The position numbers were made by a program, and so were the translations under genes. From Lineus longissimus (taxonomy: Eukaryota; Nemertea; Pilidiophora; Heteronemertea; Lineidae), in NCBI RefSeq assembly GCF_910592395.1, contig NC_088312.1, forward strand, positions 15,293,292-15,357,291: a DNA stretch of 64,000 nt. The letters run 5' to 3'. Positions 56,054-64,000 of this stretch are shown piece by piece (position 1 is the first letter of the stretch; every line of letters starts with the position of its first letter). Under the pieces are notes generated by a model. It was not told the DNA's origin. It worked only from the letters and a program-made list of their open reading frames with translations, and searched no databases.

Positions 56054-56582
56054 CGCCGCCTATATTATAGTCGTGATTTTCTTCCAAGTATTCGCGATAC
56101 ATACGCCACAATCTCGCATTATTGTTACGTACACGCTGCGTCTTGGGCTCCTTTATCGCCAACTTGTCTTTTAACTGTTGTCTGTTGTGTAGTTCCAGGA
56201 TCCTGTTGACGAAGTAGCCGTAGGAGAGGAAATTCTGTCGCTGTCCCCCCACGTTAAATTTGCTGTCAAACAACCTGAATAGGTCCCCGAAGCAAAACTT
56301 TATCGTGTCAGGTAGGGTCCAGTCATCGGGTGAGAAGAACGTCTCCCTTCTGACGTCTCTCAGGAACGCTTCCAGCCTCTGTTGACGTTTATACTTGACC
56401 CTCTCGGGATCGTCAACTTCCGCTGGTTCCGCTATCACTGGTAGCTCTTCAGGAGTCTCCATTTCAATTCGTACTATCCCAAGGAGCTTCTTGGAAAGCT
56501 CCTCCCCCAGAACATCGATTGTCTGCTCCCGTTCGTACGGTGTCATTGGGCTGATCAGTCTTATCATGTCGTTCTCGTCCAT
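56040..56582 (-). CDS. 180-aa protein of the virus-like array, unrecognised
   Basis: ATG 56582 to TGA 56040. Acidic/hydrophobic first third (ELSKKLLGIVRIEMETPEELP), basic middle (RVKYKRQQRLEAFLRDVRRE), then TLPDTIKFCFGDLFRLF and a charged C-terminus ending NIGGDGGL. No signal peptide or membrane segment. The stop overlaps the start of the 399-aa gene, indicating a tightly packed transcription unit. Function unknown; the intact frame in a decayed region supports its being real. Confidence 0.65.
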   Translation of the reverse strand: MDENDMIRLISPMTPYEREQTIDVLGEELSKKLLGIVRIEMETPEELPVIAEPAEVDDPERVKYKRQQRLEAFLRDVRRETFFSPDDWTLPDTIKFCFGDLFRLFDSKFNVGGQRQNFLSYGYFVNRILELHNRQQLKDKLAIKEPKTQRVRNNNARLWRMYREYLEENHDYNIGGDGGL

Positions 56583-56645
56583 TTTCTTGCAGGTATACCT
56601 TCAGGAACCACGTCTCTAATTCGACGGAAAAAGGGGGCCCGGCTG

Positions 56646-57068
56646 TTACAGGAACCTGTAGGCCAGGAAGCCGGTAACAGCAACGATGCCGATGATGAAT
56701 GCGTACTCGTACTGTCTCTGCGGCTCGCTTGGTTGGTAAAAGTCGGACAAGGTTGGTCTCTTGCGCCAAGGGGCGTCGTAGTCGGAGTGAGTGCTGTTGT
56801 AAAGTGCCAGGGCCTGATCCACGTTCTCGAAATCACGCTCGCTCTGACCTTCTCTTTTCAACCTCTTGTTGAGGAAATCCAAAGTCTCCTGTCGCTGTTT
56901 GCTCCATTCTGCAGTGGCCCTGCTAAGTGCCTCGAGGGCCTTGTCGTGCCTTACTCTCTCGACCTCCGGATCGGGGCCCCCCTGTGCTGCCCTGTAAATA
57001 GCCTGGCCTCCCGTAAACACCACTGCGTTTGCGAGGGCCCCTCCCAGCATCACGGCGACTGTCGCCAT
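56646..57068 (-). CDS. 140-aa two-TM protein of the virus-like array
   Basis: ATG 57068 lies two bases after the stop of the preceding gene. A hydrophobic N-terminus (VAVMLGGALANAVVFTGG) is followed by a charged helical middle (VERVRHDKALEALSRATAEW ... LDFLNKRLKREGQSE), a conserved-looking LSDFYQPSE stretch near residue 105, and a C-terminal membrane segment (YAFIIGIVAVTGFLAYRFL). The layout suggests a hairpin-like or bitopic membrane protein. My impression, unverified, is that relatives occur beside similar polymerases in cnidarian genomes. Intact. Confidence 0.7.
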   Translation of the reverse strand: MATVAVMLGGALANAVVFTGGQAIYRAAQGGPDPEVERVRHDKALEALSRATAEWSKQRQETLDFLNKRLKREGQSERDFENVDQALALYNSTHSDYDAPWRKRPTLSDFYQPSEPQRQYEYAFIIGIVAVTGFLAYRFL

Positions 57069-57070
57069 GT

Positions 57071-57310
57071 TTAACTGCCTATATTCGGTGGCAGAATTTT
57101 CGACTTTTCCAGGTAATCCTTGGTGATCATGGCTGCCGAGACGGCACCCGCCAGCTTCAGTGCGTCCGTGAGATCCGCGTTTGATGGACTGCCCACGTTG
57201 AATCTCAACAACCTCTTCCCTAACATGGCGTACCCCACAGTCAGTCCGCTCAAGACTGCCGAATGGTACAGTAGGTTAGCAATGCTCTTGGTGTTTGGTA
57301 TCTCCGACAT
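57071..57310 (-). CDS. 79-aa hydrophobic small protein
   Basis: ATG 57310 to TAA 57071. Two moderately hydrophobic helices are visible (LLYHSAVLSGLTVGYAML and LTDALKLAGAVSAAMIT), separated by a basic turn (GKRLLRF), with a C-terminus ending ILPPNIGS. It sits 30 bases from the upstream gene and 2 bases from the downstream gene. It is likely a small membrane component of the element. Family unnamed; intact. Confidence 0.65.
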   Translation of the reverse strand: MSEIPNTKSIANLLYHSAVLSGLTVGYAMLGKRLLRFNVGSPSNADLTDALKLAGAVSAAMITKDYLEKSKILPPNIGS

Positions 57311-57340
57311 CGTCGTGCTATATAACTGTGGCGAAAATCC

Positions 57341-57682
57341 TCACTGCATTCCAATTATTCTCGCTTCAGGTTTCCTCTCTGGCTTGCTATCTTCTTCGTA
57401 TACAGGCTTGGCCGATAGCGCTGCCCTCCTCTGGTAGTAAAGGGCCGCCAGTCCAATCACGAGTGATCCGACGGTAAGCCACAACAGCTGATTTCTACTC
57501 GAGGGCTCCTTTTTGACAGGTTCGGGCTCAGTTGGTGCGTGAACAGTGGCTCTATTTTTCTCCTCCTTGTGAGCCTTCGCCAACGCTGCAAGTTTTCTAC
57601 CCCACTCTACACGTCCAGGACTCTTTGCTTTTCCCGAGGTTACCCTCGACACCTCGGGTTCTTGTTGCTCTTCGGGCTCCAT
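57341..57682 (-). CDS. 113-aa single-TM protein, first gene of the minus array
   Basis: ATG 57682. A polar, basic N-terminal domain (SPGRVEWGRKLAALAKAHKEEKNR) is followed by a linker, one membrane segment near residues 66-83 (LLWLTVGSLVIGLAALYY) and a charged tail. The upstream 57683-57860 region lies between this gene and the plus-strand 341-aa gene, so a divergent promoter is expected there, though I see no clear TATA box. Intact; function unknown. Confidence 0.65.
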   Translation of the reverse strand: MEPEEQQEPEVSRVTSGKAKSPGRVEWGRKLAALAKAHKEEKNRATVHAPTEPEPVKKEPSSRNQLLWLTVGSLVIGLAALYYQRRAALSAKPVYEEDSKPERKPEARIIGMQ

Positions 57683-57777
57683 GACTATACTTATCTACAG
57701 AAAATGTGCCCCTCCGGACTATACGACTAGTCTTGTAACTTACGAGCGGCTCTTAATTCGCTCTTCCAAAGCCCTGA
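57683..57777. promoter_or_regulatory. Divergent intergenic region of the virus-like element
   Basis: Lies between the start of the minus-strand array (57682) and the first open codon of the plus-strand gene. Control signals for both units should lie here. Only AT-rich words (ctatacttatctac) stand out. Confidence 0.3.
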
Positions 57778-58890
57778 CCCCTGATCCGCGCCGACTACTC
57801 CAACTGGGGTATTTCACTACTCTCTGGCTTTACTTCCACGTTTCTAGCCGTAATTACTGCCGCATTGGCCACAGCAAGCCAGGGCGACAAGGCCAAAGAT
57901 CACCTACTTCGTGACGATCCTTTCGTCGCATCCTTCTTCAGATTCCACGTCTACTACCAGACCAGGAAGATCCTCCACCAGATGGGATGCCCCATACCCG
58001 GCGACGACAACTTCGACAGGTGGAAAAACAGACTAGACGACTCCAGGTACGCCACGGTCATCACAGAATTTGACATCCCGCAGTACTCAGACTTCAGATA
58101 CCACGGCGGAGACAACAACGGACTCGGAACCTCCTACCTCTGGGGAGAACCAGTTCACGGGACAGGCTATGTAGACCATTCCTCACACTTTTACTTCTCG
58201 AACGAGGCGCCGACCTTTGCCAGCAAACTTCACAAAGCTCCCCTGGAGAAGCTGACGCAGGCAGACCCAGGATGGATGTCATTTCTCCTTCCCAAAGGCA
58301 GAGGCTTCACCAGACCGGGGATAGTCAGATTGAACGACAGCCTGAGGACCTACGTCTACTGCATACTCGGGTCCCAAGCCCAGACCAGAGCTCCCATCGT
58401 CGGCAGCGGAGGGACGTCCCTAGATGCACAGGCCCAATTCCTGACACTCCTAGAGGACAGCATCGCCCAGGCCAATAACCTGTCGCTTCCAGATATGATC
58501 AAGAGGTACGAGGACTCCATCACTGCGACAAAGATGAGGCTAGACTATGCCCTTGGACCTGATCTGTACATCATCCCATCCAACATGGTCCTGAACGTGG
58601 GAACTGTGGACGGTTACAACAACAACGTTACCGTGGCGACGCGCAACATGTCATTCGGACCAAACCCTCTGGTAAACAGTCATCGGATCCCATCCAAGAA
58701 GGCCCCTCACCTCAGTGCCATGCCATCGAAAATCAAGAGAGTAGGTCAATTGAAAACTCCGGCACCACCACCACCTGTCCCTGTCATTCCAGCCACAAAA
58801 GAAGACACTGTTCACTCCCAGAATAAAGCCTACCTGGTCCTAGGACTAGGAGCATTTGTTGGACTAGGAGTGGCATATTTTAACCGCTGA
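57778..58890 (+). CDS. 341+-aa C-terminally anchored protein of the virus-like element
   Basis: Open from 57778 (after TGA 57775-57777) to TGA 58890. No ATG occurs before about 57981. The annotated-type start at 57865 would be TTG, so the true start is either non-AUG, spliced, or lost. The frame upstream of 57865 is hydrophobic (SGFTSTFLAVITAALATA), resembling a signal or anchor. The body has FFRFHVYYQTRKIL, FRYHGGDNNGLGTSY, RTYVYCILGSQAQTR, RLDYALGPDLYIIPSNM and DGYNNNVTVATRNMSFG. A Pro-rich linker leads to a C-terminal membrane segment (YLVLGLGAFVGLGVAYF). It is a candidate virion or surface protein, too short for a double-jelly-roll capsid. Family function unknown. Confidence 0.7.
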   Translation, partial: PLIRADYSNWGISLLSGFTSTFLAVITAALATASQGDKAKDHLLRDDPFVASFFRFHVYYQTRKILHQMGCPIPGDDNFDRWKNRLDDSRYATVITEFDIPQYSDFRYHGGDNNGLGTSYLWGEPVHGTGYVDHSSHFYFSNEAPTFASKLHKAPLEKLTQADPGWMSFLLPKGRGFTRPGIVRLNDSLRTYVYCILGSQAQTRAPIVGSGGTSLDAQAQFLTLLEDSIAQANNLSLPDMIKRYEDSITATKMRLDYALGPDLYIIPSNMVLNVGTVDGYNNNVTVATRNMSFGPNPLVNSHRIPSKKAPHLSAMPSKIKRVGQLKTPAPPPPVPVIPATKEDTVHSQNKAYLVLGLGAFVGLGVAYFNR

Positions 58891-58943
58891 CATATAGGAA
58901 CCATGATCGTGACGATATTGTTCACCTACCTCCTGTTGAAAGA

Positions 58944-59984
58944 ATGGAAGAGGCGTGGAGAAAACATGGGTACCCCTCCACCTACAAACTTTACCTCATC
59001 CTTCGCAAGGAGCAATCGGACACCAGGCTCGCGGATGTGGATGACTTTGTGAGGGCACAAAAGGCCCACCAGCTACATAAGAAGACACGCCACAACATCC
59101 AGGGACACATTGTGGACTATTGCAAGGACTGCCTGTGGTTTGCAGACTTGCTCGATATGAGCAATTACAGCCGTCAGAACAAGGGGTTCAAATGAATCCT
59201 CCTATGCGTGGACACTTTCTCAAGGAAAGCATATGCAGAAGGACTCAAGCGCAAGACTAAGCAAGCCGTGAAGGAGGGATTTGAGTCCATCATGGAACGA
59301 CTGGGCAAGGTACAGGTGCAGCTACTTGTGACTGACAGCGGCGATGAGTTTCTGAACAAACCCGTGCAGGACCTATTGCGCGAGCTCAATATCGAGCATA
59401 GGACTGTAGAGATTGGCGACCACTTTGCCCTCGGAATAATCGACCGTCTCTCCCGCACCATCAAAGAGATGATCTTCCAGGACTTCACCGAGAGAAGTAA
59501 CGTAATGTGGCTAGACAGGCTGCAGCATTACATGGACGCCTACAACTCCAACCCTCACAGAGGAATCGACAATCTCACTCCCGATGAGGCGACAACAGGG
59601 GACTATGACCAAGCTCTCCTCCAACTCAATGTGGGCAAGACAGAAACCCCAACCAGCAAGTTCAAAGTCGGCAACCAAGTCCGCAAGCGACTCAAACGAC
59701 CCACCTGAAGAAAGGGGTACAAGCAGATATAGACCGACTCGGTCTACGAGATTGTGGAGATAGATGGTGTCCGTGCCCTTCTCAAGGGTGATGACCTCAA
59801 GGTGCGTCTCGATGACCTTCAGGTGGTGCCTTCTGGATCCCCTTCCGAAAAGACAGTCGATGCCGTAGAGACGGCAGACAGGGACCACAAGGTCGAGCAG
59901 AACATCAAGCATGGGGAGGGACTGGACCCAACGAACATTCTGCCTACAACTCGGCGAGGAGCTGCTCCACGTACTCGTCCATGA
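58944..59984 (+). pseudogene. Retroviral-type (rve) integrase with in-frame stops
   Basis: One continuous frame from ATG 58944, broken by TGA 59193-59195, TGA 59706-59708 and TAG 59730-59732. It has an N-terminal helical region (WRKHGYPSTYKLYLIL). The core has CLWFADLLDMSNYSR (first Asp), LLVTDSGDEFLNKPV (second Asp) and FALGIIDRLSRTIKEM. At the third catalytic position, normally Glu, the residue is Asp. The C-terminal part has FKVGNQVRKRLKR and, after the stops, a small SH3/chromo-like tail (VYEIVEIDGVRALLKGDD). Integrase of this type inserts Polinton-like DNA. It is inactive as read. Its last ~40 bases overlap the polymerase gene on the other strand. Confidence 0.85.
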
Positions 59985-62900
59985 CCCTGGGGTCTGACAT
60001 CCCAGCCAGGAGCTCGTCGATGTAAGCATCCATCTCATCTGACCCCGCAGGTATCGCATCCTTGTGGCCGTACGCAAGGGTGTGAATGCCATCCTCGGCA
60101 ATCCACCGCTTTGTGTCCATTGGACTTAGACTGACCTTATTGATGCGCAATCCATAGATGTGATGTCCCTCGCTTCTGAGGGCATTCATGCCGTGATGGA
60201 ACACCTTCTTTTCGAACAGACACTCCTTGTACTGCTCGTGACGTATCTCCTGTTTCACCACATTCTTTTTCACCCCCTTGGCTTTCCTGATTTCCTTGGC
60301 ATCTGCCCTGCGGATGGAGTACATCTTTGGCCTCAGCCCCACAAATTCAGCCACTGGCACTCCCGCACACTCGTCCTTCGTCTTTCCAATGACCTTCTTG
60401 TTTTTTGTGCTGTACAAGGGATTCTCTGGCGGATAATCACAGGTGTCGTACAGATCAGATTCCCCTGCCATGTCCGCATAGATGTCCTCGGTTTCAATCT
60501 GCATCAGTAGACTGTCCGTGTCTGTGTACAGGAGGTTGGCTCCGCTTCCGTATTTCACCTTGATCTGATTGTAGTAAAAGTCGTACATCAGAAGCTTGCT
60601 CAGGTCCAGGATGAACATCCCCACGTAAATTGGCCTGTTCAGATAGAGATTTGTCTCGTGCATGTGAAGAGCGGCGAGGTTGTCATCGAATATCTTCGAC
60701 CTGGCATAGTTCGGCTTTGCTATCAAACGTCTCAACTTGTCCTCCTCTGACGCTCTCACCAGCTTAACATCAACCCTCTTTCTCACGTTTTCCATGGTCT
60801 TACCAAACACGCTGTTGTTCATCAGCTTGTACAGGTCTTTGTCGAAGTCATTTGTGGCCCTCCTTCTGAGGTCGGTGTTGAGCATGATATACGGTTCCAT
60901 CCAGGCCCTCTGATCGAATCGGAGTGCCCTGTGTATCTTTTTCAGTCGCATTCCAAGGCCCAAGTACAGCTTCAGATTCCTGTAGTGCACCACGTACCGT
61001 TGCTTGTCCCGCAGATTGGGCACCAGCTTCTCTGTTTCTAGAGACCCCCCAATCTCTTTCAGCAGGTCATTCTGGTACTCGGACAACCACTCGTCTTTCA
61101 CCCTCAGTCGCTCTGGAGCAAGAGGGTACGCACTGTGGGAATCGTGCAGCTCCTCTGGATATTCCAGGTCAACCTCCAGGATGTAGCCTTTTTCCGCATC
61201 ATTCGGGTGGTTGATGATCTCCTCTTCCAGGATGGGATCGACCCATTCGAAACCTCCGGTGGCTAATGGCTGAGACATCCCCCAGCCGTACAGATTGTTC
61301 GCATCCAGGTACATAAGGTGGGACTTTGGCTTCCCAGGATCATAACCTTCCACGGATTGTTGGCCCTGGCATACCTCTTGCTGACCATTGAGACGCCCCC
61401 TCTCAGACCCTTTTCAATGAAGAGGTACATGTCGTAATCTGTCAGGAGTTCAAGTTCCACTCCCGTCTTCTTTAACAGGGCATCCCAACTGAGACCTGGG
61501 CTTGTGTAATAGTGTGCGGGGTCAAGGCCATACTGCCCAAGACAGGTCTTCCTGAAGTTCTCAAACACGTCCGCCAGGAGAAGCACGTCAGTTTTCAGAT
61601 AAAGGTCATGGTAGTCCCCGAGATTTTGACAGTTAAACGCGCGCCAGACTTTCAAGGCTTGTTGGTAATCATCTTCGCTTATTCCTTCACAAGATAGCTG
61701 ACTGAAGAAGGCCTCAATTGGTGGCAGCTCAGCCTCTTGAAACTTGTCCCAGGAACTCATGTACTCGTAGGGGTAGATGCCTTTCCTCATCAGTAGATCG
61801 GTGTTGTTAGGTTGGAAGGTCCTGGTGATCACGAAGGCTTCTCTCGGGCATGCACTGACCAACCTGTCAAGAGAGGCCAACAAGAACTGGGCAGAGTCAA
61901 TGAATCTAAGGCTCCGCAGGCTGAAGGAAATGTACTTCTCCATGTTGTTCGGAATACAGGCCACCTGCCCCTCGTCCTGACTGATGGCCTGCATGATGAG
62001 GTGGGAGTCATACCCTCGGAGATTGTGAAAGACAACAGGAATATGCGTCTTTTTCGCGCTCAATCTTAGTTTCAGGTTGCAGGCATTGTGCGCGGCACCC
62101 CGGTACTTACCCGTGATATGGCAGTGGTCTCTCACACTGTCCCCGTCTAGGAGTTTCCCGCACACGTGACAGTCCTGGGCAGCCTGGTGTGATGTGACGT
62201 CATCGGTGGCCATCTCCATGGGTGCAGGTCGCGAAAGGGCAACTTTTATCCTGGCCTCCTCCTCACCAAGGCATTCCAGGAACCTCTTTGCGGCGTCTAG
62301 ACCACGGTAAACAACGGGGGCCTCGGTGTGGCCATCGCACCTAACGACAACGTAGCCGAAGCCGCATGTCTCGTGGTGCTGAGTCTTCTGTGTGTTACTC
62401 TTGGCTGGATCAAACTCAGCTCCTTCTATCTTTGTCGTGAGAGCCTCAAAGTCGGCATAGATGATGTATGGTGCCTTTAGTTGCTTGTGGTGGTTTACGA
62501 ATCTCAACATCTTCTGGTCCTCCGCGGGCATCCTGGTCCTCATCGGTCTCCCATCTATTCCTTTACAGTCTGGCTTATGCCCCTCCAATAGGTCACTCCT
62601 TGTGAAACAGTGAAGACATCTCTCACAGAAATGCTTACGCTCCTTATGTTTACTCTGATCGTGAAGTAGTCTATCCAAGTCTTTGATCCAGGTGTAATGC
62701 TGCCTCTCTCCCTTTTCTACGAGAAGGAGGTTGGTTCTTTGCAGGTAGGCAGGTGCCTCACTGACACGAAGAGGATAGACACCATTATCGTAGCCAAATA
62801 CATTGATTGCCAAGTCGTTTTTGGCCTCAACCGTCCCAACCTGACTGAGAGGTGTCGGGGAATCTACCCCTCGGAAATCCAGGGTATCCCGAAACGGCAG

Positions 62901-63638
62901 GTAGCGCGAAATGCGATCGGAATGATCGGCTGCCGGGTACTTAGCCGACAACAGGGCCCACCGCAAGCAGTGGTCGTCTTTATTCTTCACATTAACAACT
63001 GCCTTTTTCCTCTTTACATGCACGGGTAAATCGATGTAAGAGCCCCAACGGAGCGGCTGATACCTAGCGATGTTGAGATAGAACTTGATCACCCTGTCCA
63101 CTCCCCACCCCGAGCCATCCCTCATGAAGTTCTCAATCCCCCTACTAATCTTCTCTTGAGCCTTATCCAACCCCTCATCTATATCTGTCGCCCTCAAGGC
63201 AGACTGTTGGTCCGAATAGAAGGTGGGAGTGGCCTCAATATCCTCTCCATTATTCCTCTCTTTCAGCATTCTAACATTGGCAGCCAACTGAAACTTGACG
63301 CCATTGAGGTCCAGAATCTCCTCGCTTATCTTCCTTTTTGTGGCCCCCTTAACAGCCCTCATGAATTGCGAGGGATCAATCCCACCTTTATCGCCTACTT
63401 CTATCACCCAGCCTCTCAGGTAGTTACCGACAGCGAATGGTGTGCGTATATATTTCGAGACGTCTGCCTCCGACGCTTGGATGGGACGCTCTGGCGGGGC
63501 AGGGACATGTTCCTCCCTTTTTGGGGCGGCTACTGGCCTCGCTCTCAGCGCGCGCAAACCTTCCGCATAAGTCACCTGACTTATCAAGCCCTGCCGCAGC
63601 AATTCCGTTAGTTCGCCGACTGCCGTGTCCATTTTCAC
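59944..63638 (-). pseudogene. polB: Protein-primed family B DNA polymerase, one frameshift
   Basis: The first frame (63638-61263) carries a Cys/His finger near residues 338-358 (CERCLHCF), Exo I in IIYADFEALTTK (~394), a CHVCGKLL...CHITG...CNLKLR zinc/HNH-like knuckle (~490-520), Exo II in FHNLRGYDSHLIM (~538) and Exo III in YLKTDVLLLADVF (~685). The second frame (61353-59944) has motif A in YLDANNLYGWG, motif B in KLMNNSVFGK and motif C in YTDTDSLL. Together this is a full proofreading, protein-primed-type PolB of the Polinton/viral/linear-plasmid kind. A frameshift lies between 61353 and 61320, just before motif A. No terminal-protein gene is recognised; the ~200-aa N-terminal extension could serve. 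Confidence 0.9.
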
Positions 63639-64000
63639 TCTGTATTCTCTATGGAATCTATCTCTCTAAATAGGAAATTTCACCATGTTGAGGGCGTCAG
63701 CTTTCCCTTGGGTAAACGAGAATGGGTGGCCGGGCCCTGACTTTAACGAGTCTCAGTCGAGCAGCGACCACAGTGTTATCAGCTATCTCAAACCTCATTA
63801 GTCTCATATACTGATAGATTGCGACACTTTAGAACGTTCCCGAGAGTTGTATCGTGAGATCGCCTGACTTACCAGTGGGGAAACCCACGGACATTATTAT
63901 TGTGTGCAATAATGAACTTTAGCCGGATTAGAGGCTCTCGATGGACTTGTAAATATGTGTACATAGTTAACATGTTATACGAAGTGGGTTTCTGGAGCAC
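63639..64000. other. Region upstream of PolB to the window edge
   Basis: No ORF of note and no inverted copy of sequence left of 54854 was found. The promoter of PolB and perhaps the right terminus of the element lie here or beyond. Confidence 0.35.

Larger units (their letters stand above)
54854..63638. mobile_element. Polinton-like DNA polymerase B/integrase element (virus-like)
   Basis: A gene-dense block with almost no spacing. Minus-strand array: 57682-57341, 57310-57071, 57068-56646, 56582-56040, 56053-54854. Plus strand: 341-aa protein (57778/57865-58890), then integrase (58944-59984). Minus strand: family B polymerase (63638-59944), whose 3' end overlaps the integrase 3' end. A protein-primed PolB with a retroviral-type integrase defines Polinton/Maverick-like elements. 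No packaging ATPase, cysteine protease or double-jelly-roll capsid gene is recognisable. No terminal repeats were found, and the block may run past 64000. It appears GC-richer than the DNA around it. Confidence 0.75.

Noticed and set aside
59511-60101. Minus-strand 196-aa ORF and many plus-strand ORFs within 60-63.6 kb
   Set aside because: Shadows of integrase and polymerase in other frames, with no independent motif.

Overview
The window reads as repeat-rich nuclear DNA from an invertebrate animal, probably marine. The reasons are spliceosomal introns, a rhodopsin-like GPCR, a Pao/BEL retroelement, a DIRS/PAT-type retroelement, intron-bearing pogo-like transposases, many fold-back and MITE-like elements, and a large DNA polymerase B/integrase element. 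No bacterial operon, rRNA or convincing tRNA is visible. The phylum cannot be fixed from sequence alone. The only host gene I can name is the interrupted GPCR at 13.3-15.0 kb.

Layout. 0.9-4.4 kb: a multi-exon pogo-like transposase (copy 1) split by a 5'-truncated non-LTR retrotransposon. 5.0-10.4 kb (minus): a decayed Pao/BEL element that abuts half of a fold-back element. 13.3-15.0 kb (minus): a GPCR gene whose first exon is split by an 831-bp fold-back element with a perfect 6-bp target duplication. 16.7-18.9 and 49.3-51.6 kb: two copies of a ~2.2-kb dispersed repeat carrying a LamG-like coding fragment. 20.0-22.4 kb: two direct MITE copies around a segment bounded by inverted repeats that encodes a 95-aa one-TM protein. 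23.76-30.26 kb: a full PAT-like tyrosine-recombinase retrotransposon with split direct repeats (A1...B1-A2...B2). 30.5-33.8 kb: a composite 444-bp-repeat element and several MITEs. 34.2-35.3 and 41.3-43.2 kb: two elements with long inverted repeats and perfect 9-bp target duplications. 35.9-39.3 kb (minus): pogo-like copy 2, split by a second fold-back element. 43.4-44.9 kb: pogo-like copy 3 with 31-bp inverted ends and TA duplications. 51.8-54.2 kb: a second non-LTR copy.

54.85-63.64 kb is a compact, apparently GC-richer, virus-like block. It has a protein-primed family B DNA polymerase (one frameshift) converging on a retroviral-type integrase (three in-frame stops), an intact 341-aa C-terminally anchored protein, and an opposing tightly packed array of five intact ORFs, most with membrane segments. 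The polymerase-integrase pair recalls Polinton/Maverick elements. I see no recognisable packaging ATPase, adenain-like protease or double-jelly-roll major capsid gene, so this is the best candidate for an undescribed system. The element may continue past the right edge.

The second notable system is the PAT-like element. Its gag exon 2, RT-RNase H and recombinase ORFs all lack a nearby ATG. Each begins directly after a 3' splice-site-like CAG in phase 0, compatible with one shared upstream donor at 24822/24823. This suggests a single leader exon alternatively spliced to each ORF.
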